Assembly: GCA_035566895.1 (NCBI GenBank) | Contig: DATMQA010000152.1 | Coordinates: 6,751-70,750 of the forward strand | Direction: 5' to 3' | Source of the DNA: DATMQA01 sp035566895 | Lineage (GTDB): Bacteria; Verrucomicrobiota; Verrucomicrobiia; Limisphaerales; UBA8199 | Length of the DNA stretch: 64,000 nucleotides | In this document: positions 17,195 through 25,595 of the stretch, in pieces | Layout of the letters: each line of letters starts with the position of its first letter | Position numbering within the stretch: position 1 is the stretch's first letter | Notes under the pieces: model-generated | The model's database searches: none | Told to the model about the DNA's origin: nothing | The model's input: the letters and a program-made list of their open reading frames with translations, nothing else | Position numbers and translations under genes: made by a program

Positions 17195-17337
17195 CTCAAC
17201 CGCGGAAAACCGACGGGCTTATTCTGCCAAGCGTTGAAGGGAAAGGCGATAGCATCTTGGGGTCGCCTGGCACAGGGGCGGCGGTCTGCGCCGGGTTTCC
17301 GGGGCCGCTAGCCTCCAGCCCCGGCCGGGTGAAATGT

Positions 17338-18714
17338 TTATAGTCGCTTTTCCGGCGTCTGCTGGGCAGCAGCCTGGAACAACCTCCAACCGGTCTGTTG
17401 CACCTCAGGGCTCGCCTGAGCCGCTGCCAAACGCCACGCGGGCTCGGCGAATCGACCAAGCTTTTCAAATTGAGCCTGGGCCCGCTCCTGCGCCACAACA
17501 TCTCCTTGATTCGCCTTCACCAAGTCCTCGGTGAGTTGCTTTTGCCGCACCGGGCTCAGGACCTCGGCTCGGCCCACCATCACGCGGGTTAATTGGCGGG
17601 GCGCGGGAGCAAGCGTCAAGGGCAGAGTCCGCTCGGTCCATGCTCGTGGCAGCACATAAAGCACGCGCACGCCGTCTTCCGCGAACCAGGAATCCTGCCA
17701 GGTTCGGACCATGGCACTGGCTTCCCGAGGATAAAGCCCCTCTTGAACCAGTGCCTCGGCCATGTTTCCACCAAGTTGCTCTGAAAGTTTCTCGACAGCC
17801 AAGGGATGCTCACTCACGTCCAGGCGGATGGTGATGGCTTGCCCCGGCGATAATCGTCCGATTTCGGCGAACCGTCCCGACCGGTTCTCCAGACCGAGCA
17901 GGAACAGGTGAGTCAAAGGTTCCGTGCCTGTATTCGCGACCGTGACAGCGTTTTGCGCATCCATCACCACACGGAGCGGCGTCTGGAAGTTTCCCACCCC
18001 GCGATAGAAAATGAACTTCTCGTGCTCCGGCGCGCCATTGGTTGCCCCAGGCAACCTGGTCTCGAGGCAATTGGCATCCGTTTCGCGAGCGGAGAAATAG
18101 TGGCTGCCGGCTCGCTCCATCGGCAGGGAAACCGTCGCATCGGCGCTGCGGCCTGGCGGTAGAATAGCGATATGGGCCCAGCGCGCGCGGCTGTCGCCGG
18201 CTGCGGCGTGATGTAGGAACGAATTGAACGTGAAAGCGGGTTTTGCGCCCACTTCGAACGCAAGATTGTCCAGCTTCGCGACCAGGGGCGAGGCGGCTAC
18301 CCGCGAAGGGCCGATTTGGTCTGCTTGTGGATACCATTCGGTGATGAGCCCCTGCGGGAACCGGACAGAGACATCTACCGCTTGTTCTTGTTTCGCATAG
18401 AAGTAAATCACGGGCGTTTCCATGCGTTGCAATGATACCACCCCGCCTTTCCCGAACAGCAGTGGAGCGGCCGCCAGGCGGCCCAGCCCAGGGTTCTGCC
18501 AGTTATAGACAAAATTCGGCAGGCGGGAGGTTTGTAGTGGCCGCCAATCGAGCAGCACGCCATCACCGCCCTGAACCGAGGTGAAGGTGCCCCATTCATG
18601 GGCGATGTATCCTGGGCCTGGTGGGCGTTCCGCAAGAAAGCCCGAGAGGACAAGCACGGCAGCCGAAGAAGCAAGCAGCCGCAGCCATTTGAACGAACGC
18701 GATTTTGTTTTCAT
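17338..18714 (-). CDS. Secreted protein of unknown function, linked to the two-component pair
   Basis: 458 residues with an N-terminal signal anchor (MKTKSRSFKWLRLLASSAAVLVLSG). The mature part starts IAHEWGTFTSVQGGDG and has WPYP-like aromatic segments; it contains no catalytic motif I recognise. The C-terminal third is helical (LVKANQGDVVAQERAQAQFEKLG). I have an impression of similar proteins in planctomycete/verrucomicrobial genomes but cannot name a domain. It lies 143 bases upstream of the sensor kinase gene in the same direction, and its promoter carries a Pho-box-like array, so it is probably the first gene and a target of the regulator. Confidence 0.7.
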   Translation of the reverse strand: MKTKSRSFKWLRLLASSAAVLVLSGFLAERPPGPGYIAHEWGTFTSVQGGDGVLLDWRPLQTSRLPNFVYNWQNPGLGRLAAAPLLFGKGGVVSLQRMETPVIYFYAKQEQAVDVSVRFPQGLITEWYPQADQIGPSRVAASPLVAKLDNLAFEVGAKPAFTFNSFLHHAAAGDSRARWAHIAILPPGRSADATVSLPMERAGSHYFSARETDANCLETRLPGATNGAPEHEKFIFYRGVGNFQTPLRVVMDAQNAVTVANTGTEPLTHLFLLGLENRSGRFAEIGRLSPGQAITIRLDVSEHPLAVEKLSEQLGGNMAEALVQEGLYPREASAMVRTWQDSWFAEDGVRVLYVLPRAWTERTLPLTLAPAPRQLTRVMVGRAEVLSPVRQKQLTEDLVKANQGDVVAQERAQAQFEKLGRFAEPAWRLAAAQASPEVQQTGWRLFQAAAQQTPEKRL

Positions 18715-18755
18715 GGCGACAATCTGGCTCTAACCGTTTGGAGAATTGTCAGCCG

Positions 18756-18784
18756 CCTGCAAAAGAACTGTAAAAAAGTTGTAA
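18756..18784 (-). promoter_or_regulatory. Pho-box-like array of 7-base direct repeats
   Basis: On the minus strand three heptamers, TTACAAC, TTACAGT and TTGCAGG, are spaced exactly 11 bases apart with T-rich 4-base linkers. They lie 42-70 bases before the start of the secreted protein gene. This is the architecture bound by PhoB/OmpR-class dimers. The partner is probably the response regulator encoded two genes downstream. No strong -10 box is evident. Confidence 0.5.
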
Positions 18785-18947
18785 CCGCGGCCGCGACTCC
18801 GTTTTGCATATGTTTTTCTGTTGCTCCTGTTTAGACCGACTGAATTGGCTGCCATCACGCAGCATAAGAGCAGTTTAGCGCTCTCTGGCATCCACTCTCG
18901 GCTCATGAATATGTCGGCCCCAAAAATCTCGAACTGCTAACGCCGGC

Positions 18948-19204
18948 TTAGAACCGGATGTTGCCAGGTGACACGTCCATCAAATAAATGCCGAGATCTT
19001 CAAACGTCTCCAGTACTCATAAACCAACTTCTCTCGCAGGTAGAACTCGGCGAAACGAAAGACTTTTATAGCAACTTTGCCAGGTCTGGCCTTGCGTTTG
19101 GCCGCTAGCACGATACCATCCTTCCCAGAGCCCAGCGATTCGGCAAGGTCGAGTTGACGCCGAGAAGCATAGAGGCGAGCGTTAGACGTCAATTTCTCGT
19201 CCAT
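18948..19204 (-). pseudogene. Kinase-like protein gene with internal out-of-frame deletion
   Basis: The first 57 codons encode a protein-kinase-like N-lobe: LAESLGSGKDGIVLAA (nucleotide loop), VAIKVF (lysine strand) and FYLREKLVYEY. The frame then runs into a stop after LKISAFI. In another frame the same bases read LETFEDLGIYLMDVSPGNIRF and stop at 18948, which resembles the C-terminal end of small kinase-like proteins with a D-x-x-P-x-N catalytic loop. About 60-70 central residues are therefore missing and the frame is broken at the junction near 19015. Its ATG overlaps the start of the divergent 82-residue gene. Confidence 0.65.
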
Positions 19205-19451
19205 GACAGCGAATCAGAATCACGGTGCACATTCCGCTGAGGTAAAGATGCGATTGATCGTCAATGGAACATCAATCCCTATCACCCAAATGGGTTCTGA
19301 CTTTCTCTTCCTGGAGGCTGCCAGCGACCACCCGCCCGGTGAAGCCAGCATTTTCATGCAAGTGGACGAAAGCAAGAGTCAGTGGAAGGTCAGGTTGCCG
19401 GCAGGCATTTCCAAAGATTCAAGGCGAGTGCCGCTCGCGCTGAGCGAGTAG
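19203..19451 (+). CDS. Small conserved hypothetical protein
   Basis: 82 residues, soluble and acidic. The pattern MRLIVNGTSIPITQMGSDF then DHPPGEASIFMQVDE then VRLPAGIS looks like a compact beta-rich domain, and I have an impression of such small proteins in other bacteria without a named function. The ATG at 19203 overlaps the start of the divergent kinase-like pseudogene (CATG). A second ATG at 19248 sits right at the conserved-looking part and could be the real start. The divergent arrangement suggests the two once shared a promoter region. Confidence 0.6.
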   Translation: MTANQNHGAHSAEVKMRLIVNGTSIPITQMGSDFLFLEAASDHPPGEASIFMQVDESKSQWKVRLPAGISKDSRRVPLALSE

Positions 19452-19510
19452 GCAAACCGAATCTGGCTGGCTCTGCTCGACTTTGGCACGACCACCGCCG
19501 GGTCACCAGG

Positions 19511-20551
19511 TCACTTCCCCATCAAATGTTCGAGCACCATTTGGTCAAGCGCCTGGTAATCGCGGTTGGCAACCAAAGCCTGGGCCTCGCTTTCGTCGAA
19601 ACTGCGCGCCTTTTCCAGTAACCGCAGGAACGTCCGCCGACTGTTATCCAGGTGCGCCAGCCAGTGTTCGACTTTCGTGCTGCGGAAAGGATGTACGTCG
19701 AAACAGACGTATTCGCCGTTTTTGCCGTAGCCATTGCGTTCCAGGGCGCGGACCTGGTTGAACGCCACCCTGAGATTAGCGCTGGCAAAGGGTTTGTCCT
19801 GGTCAAACTTCAATCCGTTCTGATCGTTGAGATGCAGCGACCAGAGCTTGCCGAAGGTCATGGCGAAATCGATTTCGTCGGCCGGGTCGAGGCCGGCCAG
19901 CAGCGCGTGGGCGGATTCGATCAGGCAGCCGACGCGTTTTGCGTCGCGGGTCAACTGCGCAATCGCCAGCGCGTGCCCGATGGTCGGCAAATAGGCATGG
20001 TCCATCGGTTCATTGGGTTTAGGCTCGATGGCAAGCCGGACCTTTTTATCATGGGCCAGCATTTTATCCAGGGCCTCGACCAGCAACTCGAAGCTTCGGC
20101 GGCCGCTCTTTGCTTCGCGCAGATAGGTGCCTTCGCGGGCCAGCCAGAGCACGATGAGATCCGTGCCCAGATAATTGGCAATATCGATGCAGCGGAGCGA
20201 GCGGTCGATGGCATACTTGCGGCATTTGGGATCATTGCTGGTGTAGCCTCCATCGATGGTCATGGGGCTGAACCAGAGCCGCGGCGCGACCATTTCGGCG
20301 GCAATGCCGGCGTCGTCCAGCTTCTTCTTCAGTGCCTTGGCCCCCTTTTCGAGCTGGGCGGCCGATTTGCCGTCGATGTCCGGCACAGCATCGTCGTCAT
20401 GAAACATCATGGCGTCGAAGCCAAGTTTTTTGAGCTGTTGGAGTTTCCAATCGAAAGACTGAGCCGGGCGGGTGGTGGGGCCGTAGGGGTCCTGGCCTTC
20501 GCTGATGTTCCAGGGACCGAAACAGAATTGGTATTGGTTTTGTTTTGCCAT
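19511..20551 (-). CDS. Xylose-isomerase-like sugar isomerase
   Basis: 346-residue TIM-barrel isomerase closely patterned on class I (actinobacterial) xylose isomerase. Equivalent residues seen are His51/Asp54 in FHDDDAVP, Glu176 and Lys178 in IEPKPNEP, Glu212/His215 in IESAH, Asp250/Asp252 in KFDQD, and Asp285 in CFDVHPF. The metal ligand that is Asp in HIDLN of typical enzymes aligns with His240 in SLHLND, as in many sugar epimerases, so the substrate may not be xylose. The frame extends to 20659, but those residues are not family-like; the ATG at 20551 gives the normal N-terminus. The gene diverges from the mutarotase gene. Confidence 0.83.
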   Translation of the reverse strand: MAKQNQYQFCFGPWNISEGQDPYGPTTRPAQSFDWKLQQLKKLGFDAMMFHDDDAVPDIDGKSAAQLEKGAKALKKKLDDAGIAAEMVAPRLWFSPMTIDGGYTSNDPKCRKYAIDRSLRCIDIANYLGTDLIVLWLAREGTYLREAKSGRRSFELLVEALDKMLAHDKKVRLAIEPKPNEPMDHAYLPTIGHALAIAQLTRDAKRVGCLIESAHALLAGLDPADEIDFAMTFGKLWSLHLNDQNGLKFDQDKPFASANLRVAFNQVRALERNGYGKNGEYVCFDVHPFRSTKVEHWLAHLDNSRRTFLRLLEKARSFDESEAQALVANRDYQALDQMVLEHLMGK

Positions 20552-20673
20552 AGGTTGGGCGACAGTAAAGCGCGGCTCGGGCAAAGAACAGCGAAAAAAT
20601 TTGACCCGCACCCGTCTAGGTCTGGTAAGATGCCGGCGGTCGGAATAGAATCTTAACAAACGTGGAGCGGTTT

Positions 20674-21576
20674 ATGGCGACGAACAAACCGGAAACGAAA
20701 CCAAAGGCTGAGGCGCTTGGCCGTGTGACATTCCTTGATGGGCAGGGCGAGCTGCCGATGCTGGAAGTCAGCACGGCGTGGAGCACGGCGGAAATCTATT
20801 TGCTGGGGGCGCATGTGACCCGCTTCCGGAAAAAGGACGAACCGCCGTTGCTGTTCATGAGTCAATGCAGCCGGTTCGCTGAAGGTCAGCCGATCCGGGG
20901 CGGTATCCCGGTCATTTTTCCGTGGTTTGGACCGCGCGAGGGGATGGGCCAGCACGGCTTTGCCCGCGTCAAGTCCTGGGAGGTAAAGGAATTCGTGCCC
21001 GCACCCGATGGCAGCGTCAGTGTGCGTCTTCGGTTGCCCGATTGCCCGGAAGCTTCCTCCTATCCGGCGTTCACGGCCGATTACGTCGTGACTGTCAATG
21101 AGGCCCTCACGCTGCAGCTTGTAGTGACCAACCAATCTCGGGACGAGCCTTTCACGTTCGAAAACTGCCTTCATACCTATTTTGAGATTGGCGACATCAC
21201 CGCCGTTTCGATCCGGGGTCTGAAAGGTGTGAACTACCTGGACAAGGTCGCCAATTTTGCGCAAAAGACCGAGACCAATGAAACCATCCGCATTGCCTCC
21301 GAGGTGGACCGAATCTATCTCAGCACGACAGACCCGGTGGAAATCATCGATTCCCGCCTCGGCCGGAAAATCCGCGTGGAAAAGCAAGGTTCGGCCTCGA
21401 CGGTCGTGTGGAATCCCTGGATCGCCAAAGCCCAACAAATGCCCGACTTTGGCAATGATGAGTACCAGCGCATGGTCTGCGTCGAGTCTGGCAACGTTTC
21501 GTCCAATCAAATCACCCTCCCACCCGGAAAAACCTCTACTTTCACCGTTAAGCTGAGCAGCCAGAAATTGGGGTAA
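20674..21576 (+). CDS. Aldose 1-epimerase family protein (D-hexose-6-phosphate mutarotase type)
   Basis: About 300 residues with the galactose-mutarotase beta-sandwich fold of the YeaD group, which interconverts sugar or sugar-phosphate anomers. Signature parts are LLGAHVTRFRKKDEPPLLFMS, GQPIRGGIPVIFPWFGPRE, HGFAR (His after the conserved loop), VTNQSRDEPFTFENCLHTYFEIGD and VVWNPWIAKA, with the catalytic glutamate region FVCVESGN-like MVCVESGN near the end. The ATG at 20674 has a GGAG Shine-Dalgarno seven bases upstream; a GTG at 20662 is the alternative. It diverges from the isomerase-like gene, so both may serve one sugar pathway. Confidence 0.88.
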   Translation: MATNKPETKPKAEALGRVTFLDGQGELPMLEVSTAWSTAEIYLLGAHVTRFRKKDEPPLLFMSQCSRFAEGQPIRGGIPVIFPWFGPREGMGQHGFARVKSWEVKEFVPAPDGSVSVRLRLPDCPEASSYPAFTADYVVTVNEALTLQLVVTNQSRDEPFTFENCLHTYFEIGDITAVSIRGLKGVNYLDKVANFAQKTETNETIRIASEVDRIYLSTTDPVEIIDSRLGRKIRVEKQGSASTVVWNPWIAKAQQMPDFGNDEYQRMVCVESGNVSSNQITLPPGKTSTFTVKLSSQKLG

Positions 21577-21685
21577 GAGCGAGTGGCGGCGTTGCCGGAA
21601 GCCCGTCCTCCTGGGTCGATAGCAAAGCGGTCTGTCCCTGAGGGCCGGCGCTTTGAATCGGAAACGCTGCTCGCTTGGAGCACGA

Positions 21686-21714
21686 TTGACAACCCCGGCG
21701 GGCTTCTGCATACT
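21686..21714 (+). promoter_or_regulatory. Sigma-70-type promoter of the riboswitch-permease transcript
   Basis: A perfect -35 TTGACA (21686-21691) and a -10-like CATACT (21709-21714) are separated by 17 bases. The expected start near 21721 lies about 25 bases before the riboswitch, which fits transcription of the aptamer as part of the permease leader. Confidence 0.7.
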
Positions 21715-21743
21715 CTGCGCCGCAGCCTAAGCCCAGCTTTGTT

Positions 21744-21866
21744 TTGCGAGCCGGGTGCGGGGGAACCACTGTTCTCGAACTGTGTTTGAGAACCGGGGCG
21801 CATGACAGCGGAGAAATCGCTGCCAGGGTCACTTTCAAGACCCAGCCCGTCAGCTAACCTCGCCGG
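21744..21866 (+). promoter_or_regulatory. Cyclic di-AMP riboswitch (ydaO/yuaA type)
   Basis: The leader contains the hallmark conserved blocks of the ydaO aptamer in order: GAGCCGGGTGCGGGGGAACC (from 21748), CGGGGCGCATGAC (near 21794), CAGGGTCACTTTCAAGACCC (near 21824), and GCCCGTCAGCTAACCTCGCC (21845-21864). GCGAG at 21746-21750 can pair with CTCGC at 21859-21863 to close the outer helix. Known members of the class bind c-di-AMP and usually turn genes off, often those for potassium or amino-acid transport and osmotic response. A small stem, CCCC-GCAA-GGGG, follows at 21891-21902 and may belong to the expression platform. Confidence 0.88.
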
Positions 21867-21951
21867 CATTTGAAAGGGCGTCCTCTAGAGCCCCGCAAGG
21901 GGTTTCCACGATACCCTGGCAATCGAATAGTCGGATTGTGGATATCGGGTC

Positions 21952-23766
21952 ATGATTACAGTCAGCACCAATCGTCCGCGCAACGTGGATGTCCCGCGCG
22001 CCGCCGCCATCCTTTACGGCGACTGGGGAACCAGCAAGGCCTATGTCGTCGGCCTGGCTTTCGCAGTGGCCGGCTATGCCTCTTTCTGGCTGATCGCGGC
22101 CATGTGTTTGCTCACCGCTCTCGTCGGCGTCAACTACATGGCGATCTGCAAACATTACCCCGACGGTGGCGGCGTCTATGCCAGCGTGCGCCATCGCTCA
22201 GAAATCATTTCAATCGTCGGCGCGTTCCTCTTGGTGGCCGATTATATCGTCACGGCTGCGATTAGCGCCCTTTCCGCTTTCCAGTATCTGGGTGTGTCGC
22301 ACCCGGAAAAATTCGCGGCCCTGGCGATCCTCGGCATTGGCGCGCTGAACTACTTTGGTCCAAAGCACACCGGGGGCCTGGCGTTTCTCATTTCCGTTCC
22401 GACGGTGGTGGTCGTAGTCTTGCTGGGCGTGTTGAGCCTCCCGCACCTTGGCCGGGCGGTGCACAATTTGCATCCCCTCTCTCCCCATTTGGGCACCAAC
22501 TGGAAAGCGTTCGTCGGTATCGTGCTTGCCCTCTCCGGAGTTGAAGCCGTGGCCAATGCCACCGGGGTGATGAAGCTCAATCCGGGCAGCAGCCTGGCCA
22601 AGCCCTCTGTTTCGAAGACCTCAACGCCCGCGATCCTGTTTGTCATGGTGGAAGTCTGCGTGTTTACGGCGCTGCTCGGGCTTGCGATGCACGCCTTGCC
22701 TGGTCTCGAAATCAGCAACGACGACGTCAATGCGCCCGGCCATCCTGGCGTGCGAGATTACATGCTCAGTTATATGGGCGAGGTCTTTGGGGGCCATGCC
22801 TTCGGCCCGACCGTCGGCCATCTGATCGCATGGCTGGTGAGCGGTGTTTTTGCGCTTCTGCTGCTCTCGGCGGTCAATACAGCCATCGTGGACCTGATTG
22901 CGATCTCGTTCCTTATGTCACGCGACCAGGAGTTGCCGCCGGGCTTCCAAAAGCTCAACAAGTTCGGCGTGCCTACTGCCGGAATGTTGGTGGCCACGAT
23001 CATCCCAATGTTCCTGGTGCTGCTCGTCAAAGACATGGCCGGACTAGCCGAGCTTTACGCTATCGGGGTTGTCGGCGCCATCGCCACTAATCTGGGCGCT
23101 TCGGGGACCGATAAACATCTCGACCTCGCGCGTTGGGAGCGCGCTCTGATGCTCTTTACGTTTGTCATCATGGCCGCCATCGAGATTTCCTTGTTCATTG
23201 ATAAACCGCACGCACGCGTCTTTGCCGTCTCTGTGCTGGTGGTCGGTTTGATCCTTCGCGGTCTGGCCGCGGAGCGTGCCGCCAAAAAGCGGACCGTGCA
23301 AGCAACGTCCAGTACTGTGGCCGCGCCCGTGCAACCGGCTCCGGTCCCCATACAGTTTCCGTCGCGCGATCCGTTACTTTGTGCCGTCCGAACCGCCGGC
23401 AAAACCCTGGACTTTGCGCTCGAAGAGGCCAAAGATACCGACCGACCGCTTTACGTTCTCTACGTCCGCGAGCAGGCGGTCGTTACACCCGAAGACCGCG
23501 AGCGCAAGTGGCCGCAAGACCCGGAGGCAAAGACCATTTTCGAATATGCCAAATCCAAAGCCGATGGGGCGATGGTGCTGCCTTGCTACGCGGTGAGCGA
23601 TTCGGCCGCCGATACGATCGTGGACCTGGCAGCGACATTCGGTGTTTCGCGCCTGATCCTGGGCGCGCCGCAGCGCGGCACCTTGCTAAACCTCCTGCGC
23701 GGCAATATCATTCGTAACATCTCCGACCTGCTGCCGGAGAACATCCATTTGCTGGTGTACGCGTGA
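21952..23766 (+). CDS. APC-family amino acid permease with C-terminal UspA-like domain
   Basis: Inner-membrane transporter of 604 residues. About 12 hydrophobic spans fill residues 15-435, with the APC-type first helix motif (ILYGDWGTSKAYVVGLAFAVAGY) and a GGGVYASVRHRS loop. A proline-rich linker (APVQPAPVPIQFPS) leads to a cytoplasmic universal-stress-protein-like domain (about 460-604) that ends in VSRLILGAPQRG and NIIRNISDLLPENIHLLVY, a nucleotide-binding G-x2-G-type signature. The riboswitch upstream suggests that expression responds to c-di-AMP, and the UspA-like domain might respond to a nucleotide at protein level. Substrate unknown; amino acid or potassium is possible. Confidence 0.88.
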   Translation: MITVSTNRPRNVDVPRAAAILYGDWGTSKAYVVGLAFAVAGYASFWLIAAMCLLTALVGVNYMAICKHYPDGGGVYASVRHRSEIISIVGAFLLVADYIVTAAISALSAFQYLGVSHPEKFAALAILGIGALNYFGPKHTGGLAFLISVPTVVVVVLLGVLSLPHLGRAVHNLHPLSPHLGTNWKAFVGIVLALSGVEAVANATGVMKLNPGSSLAKPSVSKTSTPAILFVMVEVCVFTALLGLAMHALPGLEISNDDVNAPGHPGVRDYMLSYMGEVFGGHAFGPTVGHLIAWLVSGVFALLLLSAVNTAIVDLIAISFLMSRDQELPPGFQKLNKFGVPTAGMLVATIIPMFLVLLVKDMAGLAELYAIGVVGAIATNLGASGTDKHLDLARWERALMLFTFVIMAAIEISLFIDKPHARVFAVSVLVVGLILRGLAAERAAKKRTVQATSSTVAAPVQPAPVPIQFPSRDPLLCAVRTAGKTLDFALEEAKDTDRPLYVLYVREQAVVTPEDRERKWPQDPEAKTIFEYAKSKADGAMVLPCYAVSDSAADTIVDLAATFGVSRLILGAPQRGTLLNLLRGNIIRNISDLLPENIHLLVYA

Positions 23767-23772
23767 GGGGTT

Positions 23773-23815
23773 CAGTAATCAGTGACCAGTGACCAGTAAT
23801 CAGTAATCAGTGACC
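23773..23815. repeat. CAGTAATCAGTGAC microrepeat
   Basis: A compound tandem repeat of CAGTAATCAGTGAC and CAGTGACCAGT units fills the gap between the permease and the convergent FAD oxidoreductase. It contains small palindromic stretches but no classic terminator. Confidence 0.7.
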
Positions 23816-23823
23816 ACGGGTCA

Positions 23824-25530
23824 TTACCGCTTCGCTTGACCCCATTCCAGAGTTTGCTTGTCTGCAATCAGACGGGTGCGCAGTTTCTGGTAGTCTAATT
23901 TCTGTAGCGGAATCCTCTCATCCATCGCCAGCGCCGCGGCGGTGGCGGCCGATTGGCCCAGGCCCATGAACACCGGCTCCATCCGGATCGAGCCGTAGGA
24001 AATGTGGGTCGCAGAAAGACAGACGGGCACCGCCAGGTTTTCGCACTCGCTCACCTTCGGCACTATCGCGCGGTAGGAGATGGGGTAGGGTGGAAACCCG
24101 CCGACCTGCACGTCGCCTTCGTTCTCGACGCGTCCGTTCTTCACGACGCGCCGGCAATTGTGCGAATCCATTGTGTAGGCGGCCAGGGCTACAGGGTCTT
24201 CGGCCTTCACCTGACCGCGGCAATTGTGCTCCGTCATGACATAGTCGGAAACCATCCGGCGCGCTTCTCGAATATATAATTGGTGCGGCCAGCCGGCGGT
24301 GTCGATGAACTCGTCCCTGGCCGGGCCCCAGTTTTGCATCTCAGTTCTCATCTTGGCCGGCACGCGCGGGCTGGTCGCTAAGAAATAAACGAACCCAAGG
24401 GTGTAGTCCTTGTGCTCTTGCCAGGTCCTCGCGCGCGTGGCGTAGTCCCCGTTGGGGTAATCGTAGTTGGCGCCGATGAAATCGGTCGAGAACCCGCCGT
24501 TGTTATTGATGTCGGTTTTGCCGTTCGGCATCCAGATAGGGTTCCAGAACTGGCTGAGTTGCGGTTGCTTGCCCGCGGCGACCAAGGCCTCGAGATAACG
24601 CGCCAGAAGCTCATATTTGGCGGGGTCATACCGCGGAGGTGGCTTGTGGGGCAGCCGGTTGCCTGGAACCTTTGTATAACAGAGACGGAAGTTGTAAGCC
24701 TGCACCGAGCGGTCTGCTTCGCCGGGTTTGCCTGCATCAACGCTCTGGATGAACGGCAGCAGACCGCTGTCGGCCTGCGCCGCCTTCAGATAGGGATCGA
24801 CTGGCGCCAGAAACTGATGTTTCGGTGTCTCTGCGCGGATGCCATCAAGCGTCTCGCCGTATTGCAGGTTGCCTTCGCGTCCCACGGTGTAACTCACAGC
24901 CGCCTTGGCCATCAGGTCACCTTCGTAGGTGGCGTCGATGAACATCCGGGCGCGATACACCTTGCCATTCTCCATCACCAGCTCGGTGATGCGCGCTCCT
25001 TCTTTCCTCACGGCAGCCAGCCGTTGCTGGAAATAGACCGGCACGTTCTCCTCATTAACCATCTGAAAAAGGAGGTCTTCTGCAACGTGCGGTTCAAAGG
25101 TCCACATCGTCGCTTCAGCCATCTCTAATTCCTTTTTCGAAGACCGGTCGCTCCGCTGTTTGAAGTAGCTCTCGCGGGTTTCAAATCGCCAGGCCTCATC
25201 CTTCGCGTAGTGAAGGGCTACTCGATGGTAGAACTCCCGCGCAATGCCGCCGATGGCTGCCTTGTTGCCGATGTCCGTTGCGCCAAGCCCGCCCGAAGTC
25301 ATTCCGCCCAGATGATTTCCAAACTCGGCGATCACCGCCTTCTTGCCCATCCGCGCCGCCTGCACTCCCGCTGCCACGCCGCCGACCGTCCCGCCGTAGA
25401 TGCAAATGTCCGCGTCAACCACCTCGGCGGCCTGAGCAGAGCCGATCGCCAAAACGCAAGAAACAATAACGGCATGACAAAGAGCGGTAGGGGAACGGTG
25501 GCGTGCGGATGATGAAATTGGCGTGTTCAT
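23824..25530 (-). CDS. Secreted FAD-dependent oxidoreductase (FAD_oxidored family)
   Basis: Exported flavoprotein of 568 residues. The signal peptide from the ATG at 25530 ends at IGSAQA/AEVV. The dinucleotide-binding motif ICIYGGTVGGVAAGVQAARMG follows directly, then GNHLGGMTSGGLG, typical of the family. FIDATYEGDLMAKA and the final SIRMEPVFMGLGQSAATAAALA close the FAD site. Members are common in polysaccharide-degrading Verrucomicrobia and Planctomycetes, but their substrates are poorly defined. The open frame reaches 25719; that extension has no leader character and overlaps the upstream regulator gene. Confidence 0.88.
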   Translation of the reverse strand: MNTPISSSARHRSPTALCHAVIVSCVLAIGSAQAAEVVDADICIYGGTVGGVAAGVQAARMGKKAVIAEFGNHLGGMTSGGLGATDIGNKAAIGGIAREFYHRVALHYAKDEAWRFETRESYFKQRSDRSSKKELEMAEATMWTFEPHVAEDLLFQMVNEENVPVYFQQRLAAVRKEGARITELVMENGKVYRARMFIDATYEGDLMAKAAVSYTVGREGNLQYGETLDGIRAETPKHQFLAPVDPYLKAAQADSGLLPFIQSVDAGKPGEADRSVQAYNFRLCYTKVPGNRLPHKPPPRYDPAKYELLARYLEALVAAGKQPQLSQFWNPIWMPNGKTDINNNGGFSTDFIGANYDYPNGDYATRARTWQEHKDYTLGFVYFLATSPRVPAKMRTEMQNWGPARDEFIDTAGWPHQLYIREARRMVSDYVMTEHNCRGQVKAEDPVALAAYTMDSHNCRRVVKNGRVENEGDVQVGGFPPYPISYRAIVPKVSECENLAVPVCLSATHISYGSIRMEPVFMGLGQSAATAAALAMDERIPLQKLDYQKLRTRLIADKQTLEWGQAKR

Positions 25531-25595
25531 CCGCGGTCGGCGTGGGTCGGCATTATTACTCCAGCACTCGATTACGCCGCTAGCCATCCACTCCG

